Source: JAHJUB01 sp041653615 [NCBI: Candidatus Ratteibacteria bacterium] (lineage in GTDB: Bacteria; Ratteibacteria; UBA8468; MWAK01). Taken from it: a DNA stretch of 17,287 nt. The number at the start of each line of letters is the position of its first letter. Positions within the stretch are counted from its first letter, which is position 1. The stretch is taken from NCBI GenBank assembly GCA_041653615.1, contig JBAZEZ010000027.1, positions 1 through 17,287 of the forward strand, read 5' to 3'. The notes under the pieces are model-generated. The model had not been told where the DNA came from, searched no databases, and saw only the letters and a program-made list of their open reading frames with translations. The position numbers were made by a program, and so were the translations under genes. Of this stretch, positions 7,015 through 13,833 are shown piece after piece.

Positions 7015-8261
7015 TAAGCCCTTACCTGTCCGTCACCGTACACCAGGTATTTATACGAAGTTAATTCTTTTAGACCCATCGGTCCGCGCGCGTGAATCTT
7101 GTCGGTGCTGATTCCTATCTCCGCGCCCAACCCGAATTCAAATCCGTCGGTAAAACGGGTGGACGCGTTGTGGTAAATCGCGGCCGCGTCAACTTCTTTC
7201 AGGAACATTTCCGCGACTCCGGTGTCCTGGGTAATAATAGCTTCCGAATGGCCGGTCCCGTAAGTGTTAACCCAAAAAATCGCTTCTTCCACAGAACCGA
7301 CAATCTTGATAGCGATAACCATGTCGAGAAATTCATTGCCCCAATCGCTCTCTTTGGCCGGCAGGACCTGAGAAACAATCTTTCTGGTTTCCGGACAGCC
7401 GCGCATCTCCACTCCTTTTTCCTGGAAGAGACGCGCCATCTCCGGCAGGAAATCCGGCGCGATATCCCGATGAACCAGCAATGTCTCGGTCGCGTTACAG
7501 GTAGCCGGCCGCTGTACTTTGGCGTTCAGGGTAACCAGCCGGGCCATCTTCAAATCCGCCGCCTTATCAACGTAGGTATGACAGACGCCTTTGTAATGTT
7601 TAATAACCGGAATCCGGCTCTTTTCCACCACTACCCTGATTAAAGACTCCCCGCCCCGGGGAATGACCAGATTGATATAAGCGGATAAAGAAAGAAGATA
7701 ATCGACCGCGGCGTGGTCCCGACCGGCAACCAGCGAAACAGAATCTTCCGGGAGACCGGCCTCCTTCAGGGACTGCCGTAAAATCCGCGTCAGAACAGTA
7801 TTGGTTCGCAAAGAGTCAGACCCGCCCTTGAGAATTACCGCGTTGCCGCTCTTCAAACAGAGGCTGGCCGCTTCCACGGTAACATCCGGCCGGGATTCGT
7901 AAATAATGGCAATGACGCCAATCGGAACGGAAACCTGTTTAACCAAAAGTCCGTTCGGTCTTTTGGTTTCCCAAAGCAACCGGTTCAGCGGGTCGGGCAG
8001 CTCCCTGACCGCGGAAAGAGAATCAGCCATCTTCCGGATGCCCGTTTCAGAAATCCCGAGCCGGTCAAGATAGGCGTTGTTCCGACCGGCTGACTTCGCC
8101 TGCGCCAGGTCTTCCCGGTTGGCCTCCACAACCTTTCCCTGTTGGGCAATAAGGTTCTTGCTCAAAAGAACAAGAAAACTGTTCCGCTGTTCGGCGGAGG
8201 CGTTAGCCAGAATAAAACTGACCGCTTTTGCCGCTTTTGCCTGTTCTAAAATATCCTTCAT
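7014..8261 (-). CDS. proA: Gamma-glutamyl phosphate reductase
   Basis: ProA reduces gamma-glutamyl phosphate with NADPH to glutamate semialdehyde in proline synthesis. The 415-residue protein is an aldehyde-dehydrogenase-fold enzyme. The catalytic cysteine is C255 in Q-R-P-A-T-C-N-A-T-E-T. Other family blocks are VPIGVIAIIYESRPDVT (112-128), SGNAVILKGGSDS (138-150), VIPRGGESLI (199-208) and the end FGLGAEIGISTDKIHARGPMGLKELTSYKY. proB is not beside it. It is the first gene of the leftward operon. No good Shine-Dalgarno sequence is present, and a promoter -10 ends 8 nt before the ATG, suggesting a leaderless or nearly leaderless mRNA. Confidence 0.96.
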   Translation of the reverse strand: MKDILEQAKAAKAVSFILANASAEQRNSFLVLLSKNLIAQQGKVVEANREDLAQAKSAGRNNAYLDRLGISETGIRKMADSLSAVRELPDPLNRLLWETKRPNGLLVKQVSVPIGVIAIIYESRPDVTVEAASLCLKSGNAVILKGGSDSLRTNTVLTRILRQSLKEAGLPEDSVSLVAGRDHAAVDYLLSLSAYINLVIPRGGESLIRVVVEKSRIPVIKHYKGVCHTYVDKAADLKMARLVTLNAKVQRPATCNATETLLVHRDIAPDFLPEMARLFQEKGVEMRGCPETRKIVSQVLPAKESDWGNEFLDMVIAIKIVGSVEEAIFWVNTYGTGHSEAIITQDTGVAEMFLKEVDAAAIYHNASTRFTDGFEFGLGAEIGISTDKIHARGPMGLKELTSYKYLVYGDGQVRA

Positions 8262-8269
8262 ACTATCTT

Positions 8270-8299
8270 ATTGTACTTTGCGCCCTCTGTTTTGGTCAA
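8270..8299 (-). promoter_or_regulatory. Promoter of the proA operon
   Basis: On the minus strand there is TTGACC (8299-8294), an 18-bp spacer, and TACAAT (8275-8270). The ATG of proA begins 8 nt further on. Both boxes match the sigma70 consensus at 5 of 6 positions. The expected start of transcription falls at or 1-2 nt before the initiation codon. Confidence 0.5.
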
Positions 8300-8345
8300 T
8301 CTTTAAACCCTTTAATCTTCAACCATTATTGTTGACCGTAAATAT

Positions 8346-8375
8346 TTGACGCCGGACCGATTGTAGGAGTAAAAT
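8346..8375 (+). promoter_or_regulatory. Candidate promoter of the bamA operon
   Basis: The sequence holds TTGACG (8346-8351), an 18-bp spacer, and TAAAAT (8370-8375), with 7 nt before the bamA ATG at 8383. The alternative reading is that AGGAG at 8365-8369 is a ribosome site with a long 13-nt spacing, in which case the true promoter lies upstream. It faces the proA promoter across the 121-bp divergent region. Confidence 0.4.
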
Positions 8376-8382
8376 TATAGAA

Positions 8383-10686
8383 ATGTGCAAAAAACTGTTT
8401 TCGGGGGTTCTGTGCCTCTGCGGACTGACCCTCCTGTTGACCTTGGCACCGGCAAACAGATGCAGCGCGGCCGATAATAAGGTTATCTCTTTTGAAGTCA
8501 CCGGCAATCAAACCATCGCGGCCGGACGTATTATGCTGCTGGTACAAACCAAGGCCGGTCAGGCTTATTCGGAAGACGTCCTTTCCGAAGACGTAAAACG
8601 TCTGTTGGCTACCGGGCTCTTCAGCGATGTTGTCCCCCAAGTAGAAGAAGTCTCCGACGGCGTAAAAATAACCATTCAAGTCAAAGAAAATTCCACCATC
8701 AAAGATATCAAGTTCACCGGCAACAAACGGTATGACCGAAGAATACTCCGGGACGAAAGCGGACTGACGGTAGGTCAGCTCTACGATAAAAACAAAGCGC
8801 TGGAGGCAAAAGACAAGGTTGCCGGATATTACCTCAAAAAGGGGTTCCTCTTTACGGAAGTTGAACTGAACGCGGTCGAAACGTCTCCAAGACAGGTCAC
8901 CCTTAATTTCAAAGTCCGGGAAGGAGTTATCGCTCGGGTTACCAAAATTTCCATCTCCGGCAATAAATTGATAAAACGAAATAAGATTGAAAAAGTTTTA
9001 ACCATCAAAAAACGAAACCTCCTGGCGTTCCGGCTGGGAACTTTTAAGGAAGAAGCGCTGAATAACGACCGGAAACGGATTGAAAGAATTTACAAAAAAG
9101 CCGGTTTTACCGACGTGAAAGTAGCGGGCGAGGTAAAGCGATACAAAAAAACTTTGGAAGTTATTTACACCATCGAAGAAGGGCAGCGTTACGTTCTGGG
9201 TTTGGTAAAATTCTCGGGTAACTTAATCTCCCCGGAAGCGGAGCTGCGAAAAACTCTCTCCCAAAAGACCGGAGACCCATACGACGAAGAGGCTGTTGCC
9301 CTGGACGAAAACAGCCTTGCCTCTTTTTACCGTGACCAGGGATACCTCAAGTGCCGGGTGGACCCGATAGCCGTTTATAATTCCGGCACCAACGCGGTCG
9401 ACCTTACCTACCGGATAGAGCCGGGCAGTATCGTGGAAATAGAGGAGATCAACATCACCGGCAACACCCGTACTAAGGATAAGGTTCTCCGCCGGGAGAT
9501 AAAACTGACGCCCGGCGAACGTTTTGACGGCGCCAAACTGCGAAAATCAGTTTCAAACCTGCGGGACCTGAATTACTTTGAAGAGGTTAACGTTCAGCCC
9601 CAGGAAGGTTCCGCGGCGGACAAGGCGAAACTCACGTTTGACGTTAAAGAAAAAGAGCGCACCGGCAACCTCCTCTTCGGCCTGGGCTACAGCACCGTAG
9701 ACGAACTGGTCGGTTTCGTGTCGGTGGAACAGACGAATTTTGACTGGCACAACCCGCCTTCATTCGTCGGCGGAGGACAGAGCCTGCGCGTTTCCGCGGA
9801 ATTCGGCGGTACGCGCCAGGGTTATTCTTTAAGTTTTCTTGAACCCTATCTCAACGACCTCCCGGTCTCGTTCGGCTTTGACATTTACGGACGGCAAAAA
9901 GATTACGGCGAGTACAACGAGGAAAGGGTAGGCGCTGACTTGCGCTTCATCTGGAGAATTTCCGAATACTGGCGACTCAGCCTGATCCCGCGGGCGGAAG
10001 AAGTTACTATTTCCGATATTAAGTCTGGCGCGCCCCCGGAATACCTCCGAGAGGACGGCGCCAACCAACAGAATAGTTTAACCGTTGCTCTTTCCCGCGA
10101 CACCCGGGATTCCCGGCTGCGAACCACAACCGGGACCAACCAGGAAATATCTTTACAATACGTCGGCGACGTTCTGGGCGGAGACCGTGACTTTTGGAAA
10201 ACCCAGTACGAATTTACCTTTTACCGTCCCCTGCCCAAAGATTTTGTCTTCTCCGCGCACGGACTGTTTGCTTACGCTTCCGGCCTGAACGAGGGAACTG
10301 ATTTACCCTTCTATGAGCGTTACTTCTGCGGCGGAGCCAAAACGGTGCGCGGTTACGCGGAACGCTCCCTGGGCCCGCTGTACGAGGGCGGTTCTTTCGA
10401 CGACGTGGCCAAAGGCGGCAACCTCCTAACGGTGGCAAACATAGAGTTCACCAAGCCGATTTACGAAAACATTTTGAGCCTTGTTTTCTTTGCCGATGCC
10501 GGTCAGACTTTTCTGGGATCGTCAAATTTTGATTTTTCCGAGATTAAAGTCGGTGTCGGCGCCGGCTTGCGGATTAAAGTTCCTCTCTTCGCCATTCCGC
10601 TGAAACTGGATTACGGATACGCTTTAGACCCGTTGCCCGGAGAAAGTCCGGGACGGTTGCACTTCAGCATAGATTATTGGTTCTGA
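8383..10686 (+). CDS. bamA: Outer membrane protein assembly factor BamA (Omp85)
   Basis: BamA inserts beta-barrel proteins into the outer membrane. The 767-residue protein has a signal peptide (residues 1-29, hydrophobic core CLCGLTLLLTLAP, likely cut after C-S-A). Five POTRA repeats follow at roughly 32-425; the G-N-x-R/T marks of each are visible (FEVTGNQTI, IKFTGNKRY, ISISGNKLI, VKFSGNLIS, INITGNTRT). A 16-strand barrel covers about 440-767. Barrel loop 6 has V-R-G-Y (655-658) where most homologues have V-R-G-F, a conservative change. The protein ends in F (SIDYWF), the aromatic C-terminal beta-signal. It is the first gene of an envelope operon with ompH/skp, lpxD and lpxC/fabZ, the usual order without the lipoprotein genes. 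Confidence 0.96.
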   Translation: MCKKLFSGVLCLCGLTLLLTLAPANRCSAADNKVISFEVTGNQTIAAGRIMLLVQTKAGQAYSEDVLSEDVKRLLATGLFSDVVPQVEEVSDGVKITIQVKENSTIKDIKFTGNKRYDRRILRDESGLTVGQLYDKNKALEAKDKVAGYYLKKGFLFTEVELNAVETSPRQVTLNFKVREGVIARVTKISISGNKLIKRNKIEKVLTIKKRNLLAFRLGTFKEEALNNDRKRIERIYKKAGFTDVKVAGEVKRYKKTLEVIYTIEEGQRYVLGLVKFSGNLISPEAELRKTLSQKTGDPYDEEAVALDENSLASFYRDQGYLKCRVDPIAVYNSGTNAVDLTYRIEPGSIVEIEEINITGNTRTKDKVLRREIKLTPGERFDGAKLRKSVSNLRDLNYFEEVNVQPQEGSAADKAKLTFDVKEKERTGNLLFGLGYSTVDELVGFVSVEQTNFDWHNPPSFVGGGQSLRVSAEFGGTRQGYSLSFLEPYLNDLPVSFGFDIYGRQKDYGEYNEERVGADLRFIWRISEYWRLSLIPRAEEVTISDIKSGAPPEYLREDGANQQNSLTVALSRDTRDSRLRTTTGTNQEISLQYVGDVLGGDRDFWKTQYEFTFYRPLPKDFVFSAHGLFAYASGLNEGTDLPFYERYFCGGAKTVRGYAERSLGPLYEGGSFDDVAKGGNLLTVANIEFTKPIYENILSLVFFADAGQTFLGSSNFDFSEIKVGVGAGLRIKVPLFAIPLKLDYGYALDPLPGESPGRLHFSIDYWF

Positions 10687-10761
10687 GACTCGGGTATCTC
10701 TCTTGCTACACACGCTACGCGTCATTCAAATTTATTAAAACATAACCAGGAGGAAAACAGA

Positions 10762-11301
10762 ATGAAGAAATTTGCTTGGATAGGGTTGCTGGTAGTTGCC
10801 GGACTGCTGCTCACGAAAGGAATCGGCCGGGCCGAGGATGTAAAAATTGGCGTGGTGGATGTCAGTAAGATATTTTCCGGTTACACCAAGGTGGCGGAAA
10901 ACCAGGTAGAATTTGATAAGATTCAAACTCAGCGTAAAGCGGATGTACAGAAAAAAGCAGACGCGGCCCAAAAAGAGATTGAAGCCCTGCAGAGCAAGCT
11001 GGACAAACAGGGTAAAATCATAAAGAAGGAAGAGTCGGACAAAATCACGGCCGACATTGAAAAAAAGAGGCAGGACATCTTTAAACTTCAACAGGAAGTC
11101 ATGCAGGAACTTCGCGCAAAGAACCAGGAGCTGGTCGAGGCGCGGGTAAAAGATATTGAAGCGGCCATCGCCAAGCTGGCCAAAGAAAAGGGTTACACCG
11201 TTGTAATTAACAAAGAAGCGGTCCTTTATTTTCCGGACGCGGCTGACCTGAGCGATCAGGTTATTACTATCTTAAACAAACCGGACGCGGTAAAAAAATA
11301 A
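10762..11301 (+). CDS. OmpH/Skp family periplasmic chaperone
   Basis: Skp holds unfolded outer-membrane proteins in the periplasm on their way to BamA. The 179-residue protein has a signal peptide (residues 1-24, cut near G-R-A|E-D), then the family start VKIGVVDVSKIFSGYTKVAENQVEF. A long charged coiled-coil arm spans about 45-125 (many Lys, Gln, Glu, Ala), and a C-terminal strand reads AIAKLAKEKGYTVVINKEAVLYFPDAADLSDQVI. This is the normal three-part layout. A strong AGGAGG lies 8 nt before the ATG. The gene lies 75 bp after bamA, again the usual neighbour. Identity within the OmpH/Skp family is clear; functional equivalence to E. coli Skp is inferred. Confidence 0.93.
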   Translation: MKKFAWIGLLVVAGLLLTKGIGRAEDVKIGVVDVSKIFSGYTKVAENQVEFDKIQTQRKADVQKKADAAQKEIEALQSKLDKQGKIIKKEESDKITADIEKKRQDIFKLQQEVMQELRAKNQELVEARVKDIEAAIAKLAKEKGYTVVINKEAVLYFPDAADLSDQVITILNKPDAVKK

Positions 11302-11307
11302 CGAAGA

Positions 11308-11354
11308 CGTTATTCCCGCCTTCGTTATTCCCGCCTGAAACGTTCGGGAATGAC
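11308..11354. repeat. 14-bp tandem repeat leading into a hairpin between ompH and lpxD
   Basis: CGTTATTCCCGCCT occurs twice (11308-11321 and 11323-11336). The second copy supplies the left arm of a 10-bp stem, GTTATTCCCG (11324-11333) with CGGGAATGAC (11345-11354), one G-U pair, loop of 11 nt. There is no T-tract after it, so it is not a typical terminator. It resembles the ATTCCCG...CGGGAAT intergenic palindromes seen in many bacterial genomes. Confidence 0.6.
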
Positions 11355-11373
11355 ATAATTTGATTAATTAACC

Positions 11374-12417
11374 ATGGGTAAAACAGTTAAACAACTGGCT
11401 GTTCTGGTCGGCGGAAAAGTCATCGGCGACGAGGACCTGGTCGTCAGCGGCGTTTCCGGAATCAAGGAAGCGAAAGCCGGCGAAATTACCTTTGTCGCCA
11501 ACCGCAAGTATTATTGCCTGATGGACAAAACCCAGGCCTCGGCCATCCTGGTGCCGCCGGAGATAAAAACCGGCAAGCGCACCCTGATTTCCGTTGACAA
11601 TCCTTCCCTGGCGTTTGCCCGCATCGTTTCTCTCTTCGGACCAGAAGCCGTCAAGTTCCCGCCCGGCATCCATCCTACCGCCATCGTCGGGGAAGGGGTG
11701 GTCCTGGGTAAAGACGTTTCCGTCCAGCCTTACGTGGTAATTGAAGACCACGCCCGAATCGGCGACCGGACCGTACTCTGCGCCGGTGTCTACGTGGGAC
11801 ACTATACCAGCATCGGCGATGACTGCCTCGTCTTCCCCCACGTTTCCATCCGGGAAAGGGTGGAAATCGGCAACCGCGTAATCATCCACGGCGGCACTGT
11901 TATCGGCGATGACGGTTTTGGCTTTGCCACCGTCAGCGGTATCCACCAGAAAATCCCCCAAATTGGAACGGTGCGGATTGAAGACGACGTAGAAATCGGT
12001 TCCTGCGTCATCATCGACCGGGCGCGTTTTGACGCAACCTTGATTAAGCGGGGCGTCAAGATTGACAACCTGGTCCAGGTTGCCCACAACGTCACCATCG
12101 GCGAGCACACCATCGTCGTGGCCCAGGTGGGTATTTCCGGCAGCACCACCATCGGTAAAAACGTAATCATCGCCGGACAAGCCGGGATAATCGGCCACGT
12201 CGATGTCGGAGACAACGTAATCATCGCCGGAAAATCAGGCGTTACCAAAAATATCCCGTCCGGCAAAAAGGTGTCCGGTTTTCCGGCCCGGGAACATAAC
12301 CAGGACATGAAAATTCAAGCCTATCTGCACAAGCAGCCCGAACTCTGGGAAAAAATTTCAGAGATGGAAGCTCGGCTTGCCCAATTGGAGAAAGATGGCT
12401 CAGCAGACAACCATTAA
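11374..12417 (+). CDS. lpxD: UDP-3-O-acylglucosamine N-acyltransferase
   Basis: LpxD adds the second hydroxyacyl chain from ACP to UDP-3-O-acyl-glucosamine, the third step of lipid A synthesis. The 347-residue protein has the N-terminal uridine-binding domain (1-95), a left-handed beta-helix made of I/V-G-x-x-x hexapeptides (about 98-300), and a C-terminal helix (EKISEMEARLAQLEK) that in homologues contacts ACP. The catalytic histidine is H238 in V-A-H-N-V. The block GDDGFGFA (178-185) is conserved in the family. The ATG has no clear ribosome site and follows the hairpin repeat in the 72-bp spacer after ompH. The gene overlaps lpxC/fabZ by 23 nt. Confidence 0.96.
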   Translation: MGKTVKQLAVLVGGKVIGDEDLVVSGVSGIKEAKAGEITFVANRKYYCLMDKTQASAILVPPEIKTGKRTLISVDNPSLAFARIVSLFGPEAVKFPPGIHPTAIVGEGVVLGKDVSVQPYVVIEDHARIGDRTVLCAGVYVGHYTSIGDDCLVFPHVSIRERVEIGNRVIIHGGTVIGDDGFGFATVSGIHQKIPQIGTVRIEDDVEIGSCVIIDRARFDATLIKRGVKIDNLVQVAHNVTIGEHTIVVAQVGISGSTTIGKNVIIAGQAGIIGHVDVGDNVIIAGKSGVTKNIPSGKKVSGFPAREHNQDMKIQAYLHKQPELWEKISEMEARLAQLEKDGSADNH

Positions 12418-13714
12418 AAAAGAAATATCTTTAAAAGGAAAAGGCCTTCATACCGCCCACGAAGCGAAAGTAACCTTTAAGCCGGCACCGCAAGATACCG
12501 GTCTCCTCTTCGTGCGAACCGACCTGCCCGGCCGGCCGCAGGTCAAGGCGGAAATCGCCAACCTCCTGCCGGAGGAAAGGCGTTCCCGACGCACCTCGGT
12601 CGGCAGCGGACCGGCGGAAATCCACACTGTTGAGCACATCCTGGCCACGGTGCTGGGCCTGGGCATCGACAATCTTTTAATTGAAATCGACAACGACGAG
12701 TTCCCCGGCGAAGACGGCAGCAGCAAGAATCTGGCCGAACTCCTCCTGAAAGCAGGCCTGGAAGAACAGCAGGCGCAACGACGCGTGTTTATCCTGAAGG
12801 AGCCGGTCTTCGTTAATAACAACGGCAGCCAGGTTATCGCGCTCCCGGCGCCGGAATTTAAAGTTTCCTATACGCTGGACTATCCAGCGCCCCTCAACAG
12901 CCAGTTTGCCTCTTTTCCGGTCAATAGCGACACCTTCCTGCGCGAAATCGCGCCGGCCCGTACCTTCTGCCTTCAGGGGGAAGTTGACGCTCTGGTGAAA
13001 AGCGGTTTGGGCAAAGGTTCCAACTACGATAACACTATCGTTATCGGCGAAAAAGGCGCAATCAACAATACCCTGCGCTTTGAAAATGAAATGGTTCGCC
13101 ATAAGATTCTAGACCTTTTGGGCGACATCGGCCTGTTAGGCGTAAAACCCCAGATGCACGTCGTGGCAATTCGCAGCGGGCACAACCTTAACGTCCGCCT
13201 GGTCAATAAATTACTAGATATCAACCGCCGGGAAACTGCCGCCGGCGTAATTTCACCGGACGCGGAGGCGGTTTCGGAAAAAGAATTCTTGGAAGCGGAT
13301 GATATCTTAAAAATTATTCCCCACCGGTATCCGTTCCTTTTTGTAGACCGAATCCTGAAGATTGAAAACGATAACTCGATTATCGGGCTCAAAAACGTCT
13401 CTATTTCTGAACCGTATTTCGCCGGACATTTTCCGAACCACCCGGTAATGCCCGGAGTCGTTTTGATTGAAACAATGGCACAGGTTGCCGCGTGCCTGAT
13501 GTTGAGAAAAAAGGAAAACCGCAACAAGATTGCCTATTTCGCCGCCATCAATAACGCCCGGTTCCGGAACGCGGTCCTGCCCGGAGACCAGGTGCTTGTC
13601 AAAGTAGACTTAATAAAATTCCGCACCCGGATTGGCCAGGTACACGCCAAGGCCACGGTAAACGGAAGAGTGGCGGCCGAAGCAGACCTGATGTTTGCCC
13701 TGTTGGAACGATAA
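12395..13714 (+). CDS. lpxC/fabZ: Bifunctional UDP-3-O-acyl-GlcNAc deacetylase / 3-hydroxyacyl-ACP dehydratase
   Basis: This 439-residue protein fuses two enzymes. Residues 1-282 are LpxC, the zinc deacetylase that commits to lipid A. Zinc ligands are H81 (HTVEH), H236 and D240 (RHKILD), with catalytic E80 and H263 (SGHNLN). A linker of about 20 residues leads to FabZ (303-439), which dehydrates 3-hydroxyacyl-ACP. FabZ has PHRYPFLFVDR, catalytic H345 in GHFPNHP, and E359 in VLIETMAQ. Both active sites look intact. I chose ATG 12395, with GGAG 4 nt upstream, over an in-frame TTG at 12377. The fusion is known in Bacteroidota and some other LPS-bearing phyla. The two halves compete for, or share, the 3-hydroxyacyl-ACP pool. 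Confidence 0.95.
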   Translation: MAQQTTIKKEISLKGKGLHTAHEAKVTFKPAPQDTGLLFVRTDLPGRPQVKAEIANLLPEERRSRRTSVGSGPAEIHTVEHILATVLGLGIDNLLIEIDNDEFPGEDGSSKNLAELLLKAGLEEQQAQRRVFILKEPVFVNNNGSQVIALPAPEFKVSYTLDYPAPLNSQFASFPVNSDTFLREIAPARTFCLQGEVDALVKSGLGKGSNYDNTIVIGEKGAINNTLRFENEMVRHKILDLLGDIGLLGVKPQMHVVAIRSGHNLNVRLVNKLLDINRRETAAGVISPDAEAVSEKEFLEADDILKIIPHRYPFLFVDRILKIENDNSIIGLKNVSISEPYFAGHFPNHPVMPGVVLIETMAQVAACLMLRKKENRNKIAYFAAINNARFRNAVLPGDQVLVKVDLIKFRTRIGQVHAKATVNGRVAAEADLMFALLER

Positions 13715-13817
13715 CGGGAGGTTTGAAACAAGGCAGGCTTATCGAAGAGCAGATAGCGCGGGAAATACTTTAACCTCGGATTCAGCTACTTCTCATCTCT
13801 CCGGATTTCACGTTTCT
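13715..13817. other. Convergent spacer after the envelope operon
   Basis: These 103 bp lie between two converging genes. I see no lpxA start, no clear hairpin with a T-tract and no RNA gene. GGGAGG at 13716-13721 looks like a ribosome site, but only a 15-codon frame starting at TTG 13723 follows it before a stop at 13768-13770. It could be the stump of a lost downstream gene. Confidence 0.35.
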
Positions 13818-13833
13818 TCAACGTTCTTCAACG
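13814..13833. repeat. Perfect 10-bp tandem duplication across the stop codon of the CBM9-like gene
   Basis: TTCTTCAACG occurs twice head to tail (13814-13823, 13824-13833). The TGA stop of the CBM9-like gene (13820-13818) lies inside the left copy. Because 10 is not a multiple of 3, the duplication shifts frame and changes the last one or two residues. Confidence 0.6.

Noticed and set aside
11308-11336. Two-copy 14-bp repeat as a possible CRISPR remnant
   Set aside because: Only one base separates the copies, there are no spacers, and no cas genes are near.
11368-12198. A 276-codon Asp/Gly-rich minus-strand frame opposite lpxD
   Set aside because: Its repetitive look is the complement of the lpxD hexapeptide repeats; lpxD is complete on the plus strand.
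12377-12394. Upstream TTG start for lpxC/fabZ adding six residues
   Set aside because: ATG 12395 has GGAG at the right spacing and gives the usual LpxC N-terminus (TTIKKEISLKGKGLH).
13723-13770. A 15-codon TTG-started frame after lpxC/fabZ
   Set aside because: The TTG is only 1 nt from GGGAGG, too close for initiation, and the peptide is not recognisable; at most a gene stump.
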